Shown piece after piece: positions 17,954 through 32,800 of a stretch of 64,000 bases of DNA (position 1 is its first letter; each line of letters begins with the position of its first letter). The position numbers and the translations under genes are program-made. The notes beneath the pieces were generated by a model. That model did no database searches and was not told the DNA's origin. It was given only the letters and a program-made list of their open reading frames with translations. The stretch is from positions 633,501 to 697,500 of the forward strand of contig JACVVK020000342.1 of the NCBI GenBank assembly GCA_018292915.2, written 5' to 3'. Origin of the DNA: Batillaria attramentaria. Taxonomy: Eukaryota; Mollusca; Gastropoda; Batillariidae.

Positions 17954-18160
17954 AATACCTCAGTGACACCTGAGTTTTCCAGGTGTGACGTCAATACTGT
18001 TGACAACATAACATCGCAGCTGATGGTCATGTACCGCACCGAGTGAACTGAAGAATCAGACTCGTCACGTCACGCTTGGCTGGTTCAAGCGGTCAGCCAA
18101 GCGGGACACTGACTTCCGGAAAAAATGTCCACTTCACAGGTCATGTAAGCTTACGTTAGA

Positions 18161-18164
<4 letters not shown>

Positions 18165-18208
<44 letters not shown>
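18165..18208 (+). repeat. (GA)n microsatellite
   Basis: About 22 GA units. Confidence 0.9.
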
Positions 18209-18211
<3 letters not shown>

Positions 18212-18779
18212 CAGTCGCGGCGAGTTTTTCAGTCATGTGTATGGCGTCTGTCAGCAATTACCTTAGCTGGTAATGGCTGAAGTAACTTGAAATACCTCGT
18301 GGCTTACATAGTGCATGTTCTGTCTATTGTGTACATGAAGTTTTATACTCTGACGTTCCGTTATGTGCACGGTACCATTCACTTCCTCTAGATAAGAACT
18401 GAGATTACAGAAACTTGAAAATTATTATTTTTTTGGTAAGTGTTTCTTATGATGCTTTTTATGTCTACACACATCTACCGGCATGTGATAAAATGGTATA
18501 AGTGCTTCTAAAATCAATGACGCCATTTTACCAGACGACGGTAGACGTAAACGGTCATAATTATTTAATGTATCAATTAATAAAATGAACGCTGCCCAGT
18601 AAAGTCCTGGTAAAGGCCCACTGGTGGTGTATATGGTGGTTTTGTAGTCATTAGCGTGTGTGCGCGCGCTCGCCTCTCTCTCTCTCTCTCTTTTCAGTTC
18701 ATTGTGTGTATGTGTGTGTTGCTCATTTTTTTCCTCTGTTTTTATTTTTGAATTTTTACTATTAGTTAGACGATTATAG

Positions 18780-18896
18780 TACTTAGCAACGGCAGGTATG
18801 AAAATTGACTGTTAATGTTAACTGCCTCTACCGTTGTAAAATAAAGATTCATTGATTCATTGATTCTCTCTCCCCCCCTCTCTCTCAGAGTGTGTC

Positions 18897-18979
<83 letters not shown>

Positions 18980-18999
18980 GCGTGCGTGCGCGCGCGCGC
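18780..18999 (+). repeat. Family A retroposon 3' end and (TG)n/(CG)n microsatellite
   Basis: 18780-18868 reads 'tagcaacggcaggtatgaaaattgactg...ctctaccgttg...aataaag(attcattg)n', the plus-strand version of the family A tail. It is followed by TC-rich sequence and (TG)n 18897-18960 grading into (CGTG)/(CG) units. Confidence 0.65.
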
Positions 19000-19246
19000 G
19001 CAAGTGTAGAATGTCTCGCAATGATCATAATTCTACTGGATAAACCTATAGACAAGCATTAATTACTCGTGTATACTGCTATACTGGGCGTACACGTTAC
19101 TGAACCAGCACGACAGCGCGAGGAACTATTCAGTCAAGCCTAAATGTGAAATGCCAGCGAGGCAAAATGAAGTGAACGAATCAGTAGCCCGCCCCCTACT
19201 CCACCCCCCTTTTCTGTAAAATGGTGCTATTTTGAGCATTCCCGCA

Positions 19247-19383
<137 letters not shown>

Positions 19384-19669
19384 GGGAGACACACGAGTCA
19401 ACAGCTTCTCTCTTAAGATACATAGGATTGCCCAGGAAAACAAAGGATAATAGATGGTCACATCCTGAAGCAGCCGGCTTCTTAACAGCTTTCATCCACG
19501 CCCACACTGTTGTTGTCGGAACTGACGAGAGCGAGGGCTTCCCGGTACACTACAACATGATACAGCACGGCGGGTAGTCAATATGGCGGTGAGGTTTTAC
19601 TTGGTGCTATACGATTTAAAAAAAAAGCTGTAACGATGGTTGCTCTCAGACAACAACAACAACAATACA

Positions 19670-19701
<32 letters not shown>

Positions 19702-20146
19702 AGAAAAAAAGAAAAGAAAAAAAGTTCGAAATATGAGTGTGCTTTTGTTTTTACATTGTAGTAGTAGCCTTTTCTGGTTGTTACACGGCCCAGTTATTTC
19801 ACACAGACAAACTGACCGAAATTCAGCAAAACGCGGCAGCACCGAGTGTTTCCATTTTCAAAGGTGACTAGCACAGGAAACACTCCTTGAATTTCGGTTT
19901 GGCCGTGTGAACCCGCCTTTGATATCACCCCGGCTTATGCGGCGGGAAAGGACAACCGGCCCTTAGACAATCCTAGACTGGAAATTGGCTGTGTGAACGA
20001 TAAGGGGCGTTTTCTAGCCAGAAAGCAACTCAGTTTCACAAGTACGTTGTGACTGCAATGTCAAACTTTTGATTATCATATACCACCCACGTGACTTTAC
20101 CTGAGCCGATCAATGGTCGTCCACACCGGCCTTTGAGTCGAATCAG

Positions 20147-20148
<2 letters not shown>

Positions 20149-20235
<87 letters not shown>
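20149..20235 (+). repeat. (CA)n microsatellite
   Basis: About 43 uninterrupted CA units in intergenic DNA. Confidence 0.95.
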
Positions 20236-20236
<1 letters not shown>

Positions 20237-21054
20237 GCCGTCTTGTTTATTCCCTTCAAAACAGACATGAATACCAAGCCCACTAGTGTACTGACGTAGC
20301 CCTCTACACCATCACTAAAATCTAATGCGGTCGGACATGGTGACCTACTAAATAGAAATAAATTCATTGTGGAATGTGCGACTGTACTAATGCGGCCGCT
20401 TACATGTATACGAGTGAAAGGCGCTTTTATCCCTCGCATGCCAAACCTACGCGTTTGATACTGCAGTAATTTAAGCTCTTTGGAATTAGGCTAGACCGGT
20501 ACGATGCTTTGTGCTTAAAACTGTGTCATGTAGTTGAACAAATGGGTCAACTACGTGGTTGAGTTGACCGAATAAAAGACACTGTGTAAGGGACAGTTTC
20601 AGTCGAGAGAATATTTTTTGTGCTGTGTGTGTTAGCAATGAACTGCTGTGTTTTTGTTTGTTTGTTTTTTGTGTTTTTTTTTCGTTTTTTTTTTTGCATT
20701 ATTTGGGGAATTTATCGAATGTTAGACGGTTGTCGCGTTTCTGTGATCTAACACCTTTGAAATGTACCAGAAGGTATTCTTTTAAAGCACGTTTCGAGAC
20801 TCAGTGACAATAGTAATCACGAGGAATCTAAACGAGTTATTTCCCTTCCGATACCAGCAGTCACTGACCGCTACGTGTCCCCCTTTTGTGCATATGAATT
20901 TCTGAGTATGAATTATTTGATTGCTTTGGTACGTATATTTTACGATGTTCAGAGGAATGTGGATGAATAACGGTGTTGCATATGTATCAGTCTGAGGATA
21001 AGGATACATTGAATATTTTTGTTTTGTTAAAATTGTATTGGACTTCAGTGTGTC

Positions 21055-21380
21055 AAGCCTGCTCTTAACTGGGCACAGCGCGCGAAACGCACACGTGCAC
21101 ACCACAGTCGTTGCTCTCGGTGTGTTTACTAACTCAGTCTGGTACAAAACTGAACACAGCTGTGCTCGGTGACAAACCGATTGAAGATGCACTGTCCGCC
21201 ATGTTTGCGCGCCGAGTGACGTAGTACAACCAATCAGAATCTGTTATGGAAACCACAGTCACAGTTGTGGCTATTTGAAATCCAGGTTGCTGTGATGACG
21301 CCACAGCGGCGGAAACCCCCCAAAATCACAACTGTGGACAGCATTGTGGCGCTCCGCAGTGCCCAGTTAAGAGCCGGCTT
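21055..21380 (+). mobile_element. MITE-like element with ~22-bp terminal inverted repeats (family M1)
   Basis: The ends AAGCCTGCTCTTAACTGGGC and the reverse complement of the other end (AAGCCGGCTCTTAACTGGGC) match at all but one position over 22 bp. The body has inner complementary segments (CACAGTCACAGTTGTGGC / CACAACTGTG). A second copy lies at 44645-44973. No ORF, so it is non-autonomous. Confidence 0.8.
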
Positions 21381-22450
21381 AAGACGTCACTTGGAATATT
21401 ACTGACACTGAGATGAGGTGAAGCGTGTGTGGGCTGAACTGAACTGAACTGAACTGAAGTGACTGGCCCTCACTTTCAGCAGTTTGTTTCGTCATGATAT
21501 GTCAGTACACGTGATCACTTCCACTGACCACCTATCATCTGGACAAAAGCCGACACTCGATGCACTAACTGACCAGCTTGAATAGATTTGCTTGACCGCT
21601 CTTACATACTTACTGAACCCTGCCCTCCCCCCAAATAAACTTATGTGCATCGGACTGTGGCTAAATGACGCTGCCGATAGGAAAGAACGGTTTGTTATGC
21701 TCTCCGGCTACTCATTCCCCCCCCCCCGGCCGCCACCAACCCATTTCTTCGCCCCCCCCCACCCTTCCCCCCGCCTCCCACCTCACCTGACGGTCCTGCA
21801 TTCCCGAAAATGATGAAACGCTTACAAGAAACTGCTGGCACATTGTCTACAAAACAACCCTGTGTGGCTGCCTGATGGAACAGCGGCCTGTGTGCGTGAC
21901 GTAGAATGGCCGGGTCAGTGAACCGAGCAGAGACACGCACAGACAGGGGACAGAAGTCGGCAATGATCTGTCCCACCTACTCCCTACCCCCTTCTCTCTC
22001 CCGGCCACTCAGTCCTGCAGAGGGGCCGGCCACAAAAGGGTCACAGTCAGTGGTCACAAATGCACATTGTTGCTGTTTGGTGTTGGACAAGGCGTGAACG
22101 AGAGAATGCGCGTATACTGCAAGCGTATGTGTACGTTGGGATCAGACAATAACCTGCCTGTTCGCTGACACAGTTTTCTGACTGACCGCAGAGTGGGGTG
22201 GGGGTGAGGGGGGGGGGGGTAGGGGGAGGGGTTGACGGGAATCTCATTGAATATAATGTACTGGCACGCACGATCATAAACTGGTAAATATGACGTGGTT
22301 AGTGTCTGGATTCGTTGTAACTACTGCGCATCAAGCACAGTTCTCACCGGTTTCAATATGTGAAAGTGAATGAAACCGTTCAAATATGAATACGAAAAAA
22401 AAAGAGTCAGTTTTCCAATCAGCATCATAATCTCCTCCCCTCCTTCCACA

Positions 22451-22551
<101 letters not shown>

Positions 22552-22669
22552 CATGCCTCCCCTTCTCCATTCTGAATCGAAAAAGACTGCCTAAACGGGT
22601 GTACATTAATACCTACCCGAGCAGCAGCATACCCAGAGGTTGAAAAGCCAATAGTTCTCTCTCTCTCTC

Positions 22670-22760
22670 GCAAGTTTGAAAATTGGTTGCAAGACCAAAA
22701 CTTCCACCGTTTTCAAATAAAGTTATTTCAATTTCAATCTCTCTCTCTCTCTCTCTCTCT
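22670..22760 (+). repeat. Retroposon 3' end (family B) with (TC)n
   Basis: 'gaaaattggttgcaagacca' + 'aaacttccaccgttttcaaataaag' + '(ttatttcaa)' is the reverse complement of 39505-39568, and both border GA/TC repeats. Two copies with an AATAAAG end suggest a LINE or SINE tail. Confidence 0.6.
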
Positions 22761-22870
22761 AACTCTTCACCCACCTCACCCCCTCCTCCTCGGGTTCCCA
22801 TTAGTTTGAATTTTATCCGAGAGAAAACAAAAAACCCGTAACAAAAAAAAAGGTTTGCGAATGTACATAC

Positions 22871-23060
22871 CACTTCAAGGTTCCTGGTGTGAGAGCGTAG
22901 GCCGTGCGCTCAGTCAGTTCTGACCTGTAGTCTGTACGAGTGACCAGTACGAAATCAATCAAGCGTGTCTTAAGTAAACAGTCTGGCACAAGCCGGAAAT
23001 CGATTGGACCGGAATATATACACATGCGCTTTAGAGACGTGTTCGCTGATGTGTGTCGGG
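22871..23060 (-). CDS. Candidate exon of an unidentified minus-strand gene
   Basis: The minus strand is open from the acceptor-like 'tgtgacgacag' to a good donor (AAGTG|GTATGT). It encodes a protein-like stretch including GPIDFRLVPDCLLKTRLIDF and DYRSELTERTAYALTPGTLK. No family is recognised and no partner exon with matching phase was confirmed. Base use is not distinctive, so a chance open frame is possible. Confidence 0.3.
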
Positions 23061-23137
23061 CTGTCGTCACAGGTTCCCAAGTCAGTGGACTTCACTAATT
23101 ACACGAAACTGCTCGTAGAGGAGAGTTGTACCAAAAC

Positions 23138-23141
<4 letters not shown>

Positions 23142-23216
<75 letters not shown>
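23142..23216 (+). repeat. (CA)n microsatellite
   Basis: About 37 CA units. Confidence 0.95.
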
Positions 23217-23219
<3 letters not shown>

Positions 23220-23615
23220 CATCCGCTCCCAACCCTTCTTGAAACGGCACGAACTGACTCACCCCCTCCCAAAACATCTAAACAGCCAACATACCGGAGT
23301 GTAGTTTATTGCCGCTTATCTTTCCTACGTAACAGACATAGCAACAAATTGTAAACACCGACATCACGTAGATGTCCGACAGTCAGAAGAAGTTTCTGTT
23401 GACACACGGCGGACATCCTACCGTTTGTTGAGCGAATTAGCAACCCATCAACTTCCCTCTAACGGGAACTAAATCAAGATTAATGTTTCTGGGATGAGTT
23501 GTATGGTACTTGAGGGTACACGAACAGGATTTGTTTTTCCAAAGAGTAAGCAAACGCTCTTGGTAGGCATGTACATATACATGTACCTGCATTGCTGTGT
23601 GCTATTGAACTTGGT

Positions 23616-23772
23616 AGGCGAAATGGCACACTCAAAGAGAACAAGACTCTGCTCCAGGCGAAATAGCACACCCAAAGAGAACAAGGCTCTGCTCCAGGCG
23701 AAATAGCACACCCAAAGAGAACAAGGCTCTGCTCTAGGCGAAATGGCACACCCAAAGAGAACAAAACTCTGC

Positions 23773-23777
<5 letters not shown>
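23616..23777 (+). repeat. 40-bp minisatellite, about four copies
   Basis: Unit 'aggcgaaatagcacacccaa' + 'agagaacaaggctctgctcc', with one to three changes between copies. It runs directly into the LINE fragment at 23773, so it may be an expansion of LINE coding sequence. Confidence 0.9.
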
Positions 23778-24296
<519 letters not shown>

Positions 24297-25261
24297 GCTC
24301 GTTTTGCTGCTGCCAATGTACTGGTATTAATTTTTGCTATTGTTTTTGTTGTTTAATATCATTGTTGTCCCTTTCACTTTGTCAATTCCTCCACACCCCG
24401 ATAGGGGAGAAAAGAATAAAATCTTTGACTCTGACTTTGGACCTTGACTTTGACTTTGCTAATGCACGTGTTAAGAAAAAAAAAAAAGATAAACATAAGA
24501 AGAAAAAAAAGGGATAGAAACAAACGCACTTAGCTTCACTGGACCATTTTTGTATTTTGGCAAGTGGAGTTTAGGGTCTTGTACGTGCCTGGAGACACGA
24601 GGACTAAACACAAGGTAAGTGTCAACTAATTTCTGTTGTAAATATGATACAAAAATACAGACAAAGGGGCATACAAAACAGAAAAAATAAATTGCATATT
24701 ATTCTCGGAAACTGTCTGTATATCCGTTTGTCTGTATGTCCCTTTGTCCATCAGTCTGTCTGTCTATGTGTCTACCTCTGCCTGTCTCTGCCTTTCTGTC
24801 TCTCTTTATCTGAAATTCAAAACGTTCGGATAAAGTCTGTTCATGCCCGACTGCCTTAATTATAACACCCATGACACGTCAAATGAGACGAAATGTTCGG
24901 GAAAATTAGTCTATTAATGAAAACCCCTAATTACTCGTTGTGTCATTACGAATCGGGGAGGCAGAACATGACAAAGCCAGGGGGAAAAAAAACCCACTTA
25001 ACCCAGTTCGTGCTAATTGTATGCATTGTAAGTAAGTCTTTCTATTCAGTTATGAGTCATACAAACATGTGCTGTTGATTTCTGGTACATGATTAGACAT
25101 GTGCAGCCAGGATAAGATTTAGAAACAGATGATTATGTGCAAACATGAAACAGATTTTTTTCCTTGGAGAATGTGATAACACTGATAACACACAGAGAGA
25201 GAGAGAGACACTCGGGCATTGTGTAATATCACAACTAATTAATGTATGACATAATCTTTAT

Positions 25262-25612
25262 CTAAACGGGCTGATGCTGCCATTTTTATGCTCACAGATC
25301 GGTCTGAGCTGTTTTCGTGGTATCTATCACTTGACACCTCGACAGTGAAAGCGTCCAGTAATACTGGCACTGAGCCAACAGAAGCGTACTCGATGACGCG
25401 GCGACCACACTCACCGCTCCAGCAGTGTGACAACAATCGTTGAATTCGAACGTTCGACCCCTCGCGCAAAGTGTAAACAACATTGTATCGCATTAAGAGC
25501 TGTACTAATCATCAAGATAGAGTATTTCGAGCGTACAGGCGCACTCACGATCGAAACAGTCCCAAAGCATAAGCTGGCTTAGCAAAGATGGAATGATAAG
25601 CCCTTTTAAAGA
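25262..25612 (-). repeat. Short-TIR interspersed element (family E), copy 1
   Basis: Reverse-complement copy of the element at 44371-45094 and 45733-46075. Shared parts include 'gagtgcgcctgtacgctcga' + 'aatactctgtcttgat', 'tcatcgagta' and 'tgccag...tctcaggtgtc'. The ends carry a short TTTAAACGGGC-like inverted repeat. No ORF. Confidence 0.7.
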
Positions 25613-25894
25613 AACAGCACGATCATTTGACGTTTTCACCCGAACGCTAAGACAACAACAAGTGGGGCAGTCGTGTTTTTTTTTTTTCTGCCACAACTCT
25701 TTTGTCGGCTCCAGTGGTGTTCCTCCCTGGTAATGGGTGGAATCCACGGAGGGCTCGGAAGCTGGGGCATTTTTTTTTTATTATGCATGATGATGGAGAT
25801 GAGGATGATGGTAAGATGATGCTATGGAGGTCCGTGTGGTTTGGGACTGCGGGACAGGGTCGCATTCCACGCTTCCTGTCATAAATACCCGGCA

Positions 25895-26168
25895 TTAACC
25901 AGGCCCGGGAACTAAGGCACCTGCGGTGCCGACCGTGTAATCATCCACATCATAAGACGTGTCATACCAAGGGAAGCACCCCCAAAGTCGCACCCGTGGT
26001 GGGTAAAGCTCGGCCGTGTGACAACAGCCTCCCCATTGGGCCCATAGCACACCAGCTCTGGGTAGGAGCCGACCTAGGTAGGAAAAATCACGCTTGCCTC
26101 GGATGGGACTCGAACCCGGGTCTCCCGGTCCATAGTCCGAAGTGCTAATCAGTACACTACGCGGGCCG
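25895..26168 (-). repeat. tRNA-derived SINE, second family (H)
   Basis: The minus strand begins with a tRNA-like head (GCCCGCGTAGTGTACTGATT..., B-box GGTTCGAGTCCC) and a distinct body to about 25900. It differs from family S throughout. Single copy in the window. Confidence 0.65.
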
Positions 26169-26439
26169 GCGGGCAGTCGTGTCTTATCAGTTTGTTTTCT
26201 TGTCCGTCTTACATGCTTCCTTGTCAGTTCTTGATTACGTGTTAACAATGAATCCGTGGCCTACATGCATAATTAATGTGCATTGTTGAACACGTATTAG
26301 TCGACACTGTTAGTTCTGAAAAAGGCACACGCAAGTTTCCATTCTAGTATGTAACAGGATGTCGCCAGTAAGCCACAAAGTGATGTTTAACCATGTACTG
26401 ACGTACAAGTCCATCAATAGCAACTACTTTTGTTGCTAG

Positions 26440-27006
26440 TTCTGCTGCTAATACTATTTGTATTACTAATACTACTATTGATACCACTATTACTACTACC
26501 AGTACTACTATTACTACCGCCACTACTGTTTCTACGACTACCACCTGTATCTACTACTACTGTTACTACTACTACTACTGTTACTACTACTACTGCTGTA
26601 CTAGGACTACTACTACTACTGTACTACTGTTACTACTACTACTGTTACTACTACTACTACTGCTGTTACTACTACTGTTACTACTACTACTACTGTTACT
26701 ACTACTACTGCTACTGTTACTACTACTACTGCTGTTACTACTACTACTGTTACTACTACTACTACTGCTGTTACTACTACTGTTACTACTACTACTACTG
26801 TTACTACTACTACTGCTGTTACTACTACTACTGCTACTGTTACTACTACTACTGCTGTTACTACTACTACTGTTACTACTACTACTACTACTGCTATTAC
26901 TACTACTGTTACTACTACTACTACTACTGCTGTTACTACTACTACTACTGTTACTACTACTGCTGCTGTTACTACTACTACTACTACTGTTACTACTACT
27001 ACTACT
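26440..27006 (+). repeat. (TAC)n imperfect trinucleotide minisatellite
   Basis: ACT/TAC units interrupted regularly by GTT and GCT, about 560 bp. Higher-order blocks of about 36-48 bp recur. The tyrosine/cysteine-rich plus frame and serine/asparagine-rich minus frame are artefacts. Confidence 0.95.
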
Positions 27007-27878
27007 AAGAATATTACTACTCGTCCATAATGAAATCATGTTGTCTCCCGCCGAAGACACAATATTTTGAATATCATTGTGTATTTGAATTTTGAATGAT
27101 ATTTTGACCCGGCACGCCCTCGAAAATTTTGAAAGCTTTGAAATGTTTGCTTACGAACTGTCAGCAACCGTTAACTGACGTCTGACACGACCGACGTTAT
27201 TTTAAGCCTGAAAGATAAGCTGTCTGGAAAAAGTGCCGTATATGGCTCTCTCAGACACCTTTCCCGTTACTAAGACTGTTTATCTCAAAACGATAAGCAT
27301 GACACATCCAAAATACATGGCCGACATTGGAAACCGCTGAAGTGGAACTTGAACCAAAACTGTAACACCCCTCTCTCTCTCTCCCGCCTTGTTGAAGTGG
27401 ATTCTATTTTTAGCTCCGGCAAAGCTGAAGTCCTTCTACAGTTGGCCGAAAGCCTATTGGGTCACGTGACACTCTGACGTCAGCAAGCCTAATGTGGACC
27501 GTTAGCGGGAACACTTCAGTAGCAGACGACACGCAACACTCGGTGTCACAGAAACCGCGAAATCAGTCGAGCTGAGTACTTCGCTGCGACTGTCGCGTCC
27601 TGTTGTGTTCTTATTTTATTTCTTTGACGCCAGCAGAATACGGTTTTGCTCAGCGTGGGACAACAGGGATCACAATTTATGCTTTTTGGAAGACACTGGG
27701 AGCGGGCCATAAATATATTTTGCGTTACCGTACCTTGTCGGCTGATACTGACTGAGAAGTCTTCGTTTGTCAGCAGTGTGTTTCGCTTTTGCGATGTAAT
27801 GAGCGAGGGAAGACGTTGTTCAAGAAATCTTCACTAATTTATCAGTCGACAGTGGATTCTAAAAAGATATCTACAAAA

Positions 27879-28069
27879 ATGGGCAAGCTCGTCGGCGACG
27901 AAATCAAGTGTGTTGTGGTTGGTGATGGTGGCGTTGGAAAGACTAGCATGCTGCTTCGCTACGTCAACGACGACTTTCTGACGGAGTACATGCCTACATG
28001 TTTCGACAGTTACTCAGGTGAGAACACAAATAGAGGCACACAGCAGACACAGACACACACACACACACA

Positions 28070-28134
<65 letters not shown>

Positions 28135-28813
28135 ACACACACACACACACAGAGTCAATGTCAATTAAACCACCACCGGTATGATCTTTTATGTCGATAA
28201 TTTTCGTAAGGAAAACTTCATTGTAACCCTGTAGGAAGTCTTCCCTGTCACGTTTTCATCTTTACGACAGTTTTCGAATTTTATGACTTTGCTCTGTTTT
28301 GACTTGTTTTATATAAAAGTAAGTCACATTCGGAGATTGATGATAATGTATATCAAGGTAATATGATACTAATTGGCTGGAGTTCCCGACAACTGATGGA
28401 CAAACAAAAACCATGACTTATAGTATTAAGCAAACACCTACTTAATTCAAACAAAGCATGTCGGTTGTTTTTGTCATTGAATCTCATGATAATAATGTGA
28501 GCGTAGTCTAACGATCAAACAAGTTAGTTAGTTAGTTATTTAGGGCTTAACGCCGCGCAAGCAACAAAGGCTAATTCGCGGCTCATGAAAGTCCCTTCCT
28601 GCCAGGTCCTATAAAACATAAAAATTCCCACTTTAAAACAAGATGTAAATAAATATGAAAAATCTATCGGGTCTTTAAAAAAAAAAAAATAATAATAAAA
28701 AAAATGGGTGGTCAGTGAAAGACTGAATGTTTGAAGTCTATAATTTATAGAACAGGTTGACCTCTTTCAGGAAACTGAAGATGCTGTCGGGAGTAACGAT
28801 CAAACAAAGTGAA

Positions 28814-28877
<64 letters not shown>

Positions 28878-29762
28878 AGTTAGCCTACTGACATGTTTTT
28901 TGTCTTGTTTACTTCACCGCAAGCCTGTTCGGGTCAAATTCTCAACATTTTCTCCCGTAGTTCATTTGCACTGCCCCCTCTACCCCTAACATCCGAATCC
29001 TCATACTATACCAAAGTAGCTTAAATGATTGATTGATTGAAAGAATGAATGCATGAATGCACGACATAACATCTCTGCTACAAAGCCCGTGTGATAGAGA
29101 CACCACCATCTGCACCCTGCCATACACATCATTTATCTCAGCCGTTATCTCATTATTTCGGAATCTGCTACCGTCCTCAGCGCCGCACGAATGTTACCGA
29201 GGCATGTGACAGCTTATGGTATCGGGGTCAATCCTCTTCATCATCATCCCCGGTTGCTCCTAGCAACGTGTATCATCCGTAAGAGGGACAAATTCCTTAG
29301 CGCCACGCGAAGGTATGGGGAAGGTGAATTGTGTTGAGTATGTGGCATCCGTTGGGCTCGTAAGTGGGGCCTTTCTGTATGCAGGCTGCGAAGGTGTCTG
29401 CGTGCATTTGTCACAGTCTGAATTACGGGCTTGACACTACAATAACTGTGGGGACTGACTGTAGGATGGTAACTGCTTATCGGATGAAAGTATAAATACG
29501 TATTTTATACACGTATACATAGAAACGAGATAAATTTGACAGACACATAGATACCAAGACAGGCAGACAGGCACACGAAAACGATACACGCTGACATACA
29601 CACAGAGGCAAATACAAACGGACATGGATACATCTTGATATGATTACTGCCGTACACTAGGACAAAATACTGGCAGACAGACAGAGAGAAATGAATGCAC
29701 ACTAAAATACACACGAACAGACAGACACGCAGATGAACATATACACTTTAGCACAACTTTGA

Positions 29763-29820
<58 letters not shown>

Positions 29821-32800
29821 GGTGGGTGGGTGGGTGTTCGGGAGTTTAACGTCCTTTTCCACCACATACAGGTGATATCAAAGACGGGACAACGATGAAC
29901 AAGCCAGCACAATATTTGGCCCCAGCCGGGATTCGAACTCACGACCAGAGCATTGGAAGTCCAACGCTCTACCATTCGGCCACCCCGGCTCCCCACAGAG
30001 AGAGAGAGAGAGAGAGAGAGCCGAGAGAGAGAGAGAGAGAGCCGAGAGAGAGAGAGAGAGCCGAGAGAGAGAGAGAGAGAGAGAGATATTAACTCTCTGT
30101 GTGTATCTAATCAGCATTCTGTCAACACGCACAGCTACTTCACCGTATACATGTACCACCACCAACAAACTGTTTCTGTCTATGACATGTCTGACATGCA
30201 TAAGAATCACGCTTCATCAAACGTAACAAAGGCACGAACAGGACACCTGCCTGCACAGTATGCATAACCACACCTGCCCATCTCTTCATGCACGCACGGA
30301 CATGGCCCAACTGGGATGTAAAATATTCATGTTATACCCATCAGGTATGCGAGCCAGAGAGAACGAATTTACTACGCGTCTCTTCCATCCCGTCTGTGCA
30401 TGTAGCTACTGTGCGTAAAGCTGGGATTGCTACACGCCTCGTGTGGCGAGGAGTGGGGACAATCCTTTTGCAAGGCTTTCTTCAATTGGTGGGTAGGTGG
30501 GAGGGTGTTTGGGGAGTTGTACGTCCTTTTCCACCACGTATGGGTGATTTCAAAGACTGGGTAACGAGAAAAAAAGGCCAGCACAAATATTTGGCCCCAG
30601 CTGGGATTCGAACTCACGACCCAAGCATTGGAAGGCTATCCCCGTTCCCCTTTCTTCAGATGGCGTTGAAAGGCCCACTGTACATGTCCAACATTTGTCA
30701 TCTTCACAGAAGACAACTTCTGTATTGAAACAGTTGCCTATGCAAGCACGCGTCCACGCCCAATACACTTCCGTCTGCTGGCTGTGTGAACAAAAATTCA
30801 AACGGCCCGAAGCTGTTCTATTCAGCGAATGACTGCAACACTTTAACTGGCGCCTCGTGTTTTTCTTTGCGTTTAGCCTTCTGTTTGCTTTGTGCTAGCC
30901 TGTTGATGGCCATATGATCTGTCGTAGGGCCATACGCTGACACAGACGTTTTTGAAATGAGACACTGCCTGTTTCTCTCTCTCTCTGTGTCTGTGTCTGT
31001 GTCTCTTCCTTGAAGGATTACATGCCATTTGAGGTTCATATGATCTGTCGCAGAGCCATACACTGACACAGACGTTTTTGAAATGAGACTGTATCTGTTT
31101 TTGTCTCTCTCTCTCTGTGTAGACTACTGTGTCTGTGTCTGTCTCTCGCTCTCTCTTCCTTGAAGGATCACATGCCATTTGAGGTTCATATGATCTGTCG
31201 TAGAGCCATACACTGACACAGACGTTTTTGAAATGAGACTGTATCTGTTTTTGTCTCTCTCTCTCTGTGTAGACTACTGTGTCTGTGTCTGTCTCTCGCT
31301 CTCTCTTCCTTGAAGGATCACATGCCATTTGAGGTTCATATGATCTGTCGTAGAGCCATACACTGACACAGACGTTTTTGAAATGAGACTGTATCTGTTT
31401 TTGTCTCTCTCTCTCTGTGTAGACTACTGTGTCTGTGTCTGTCTCTCGCTCTCTCTTCCTTGAAGGATCACATGCCATTTGAGGTTCATATGATCTGTCG
31501 CAGAGCCATACACTGACACAGACGTTTTTGAAATGAGACTATCTGTTTTTGTCTCTCTCTCTCTCTGTGTAGACTACTGTGTCTGTGTCTGTCTCTCGCT
31601 CTCTCTTCCTTGAAGGATCACATGCCATTTGAGGTTCATATGATCTGTCGCAGAGCCATACACTGACACAGACGTTTTTGAAATGAGACTGTATCTGTTT
31701 TTGTCTCTCTCTCTCTGTGTAGACTACTGTGTCTGTGTCTGTCTCTCGCTCTCTCTTCCTTGAAGGATCACATGCCATTTGAGGTTCATATGATCTGTCG
31801 CAGAGCCATACACTGACACAGACGTTTTTGAAATGAGACTGTATCTGTTTTTGTCTCTCTCTCTCTGTGTAGACTACTGTGTCTGTGTCTGTCTCTCGCT
31901 CTCTCTTCCTTGAAGGATCACATGCCATTTGAGGTTCATATGATCTGTCGTAGAGCCATACACTGACACAGACGTTTTTGAAATGAGACTGTATCTGTTT
32001 TTGTCTCTCTCTCTCTGTGTAGACTACTGTGTCTGTGTCTGTCTCTCGCTCTCTCTTCCTTGAAGGATCACATGCCATTTGAGGTTCATATGATCTGTCG
32101 CAGAGCCATACACTGACACAGACGTTTTTGAAATGAGACTGTATCTGTTTTTGTCTCTCTCTCTCTGTGTAGACTACTGTGTCTGTGTCTGTCTCTCGCT
32201 CTCTCTTCCTTGAAGGATCACATGCCATTTGAGGTTCATATGATCTGTCGTAGAGCCATACACTGACACAGACGTTTTTGAAATGAGACTGTATCTGTTT
32301 TTGTCTCTCTCTCTCTGTGTAGACTACTGTGTCTGTGTCTGTCTCTCGCTCTCTCTTCCTTGAAGGATCACATGCCATTTGAGGTTCATATGATCTGTCG
32401 CAGAGCCATACACTGACACAGACGTTTTTGAAATGAGACTGTATCTGTTTTTGTCTCTCTCTCTCTGTGTAGACTACTGTGTCTGTGTCTGTCTCTCGCT
32501 CTCTCTTCCTTGAAGGATCACATGCCATTTGAGGTTCATATGATCTGTCGTAGAGCCATACACTGACACAGACGTTTTTGAAATGAGACTGTATCTGTTT
32601 TTGTCTCTCTCTCTCTCTGTGTAGACTACTGTGTCTGTGTCTGTCTCTCGCTCTCTCTTCCTTGAAGGATCACATGCCATTTGAGGTTCATATGATCTGT
32701 CGTAGAGCCATACACTGACACAGACGTTTTTGAAATGAGACTGTATCTGTTTTTGTCTCTCTCTCTCTGTGTAGACTACTGTGTCTGTGTCTGTCTCTCG

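Noticed and set aside
19492..19583. Plus-strand stretch reading HAHTVVVGTDESEGFPVHYN between an acceptor-like AACAG and a GTAGTC
   Set aside because: It is short, has a weak donor, and the opposite strand is also partly open. No partner exon was found.
26430..27060. Tyrosine-rich and serine-rich frames of 150-190 codons
   Set aside because: Both come from one imperfect trinucleotide repeat.
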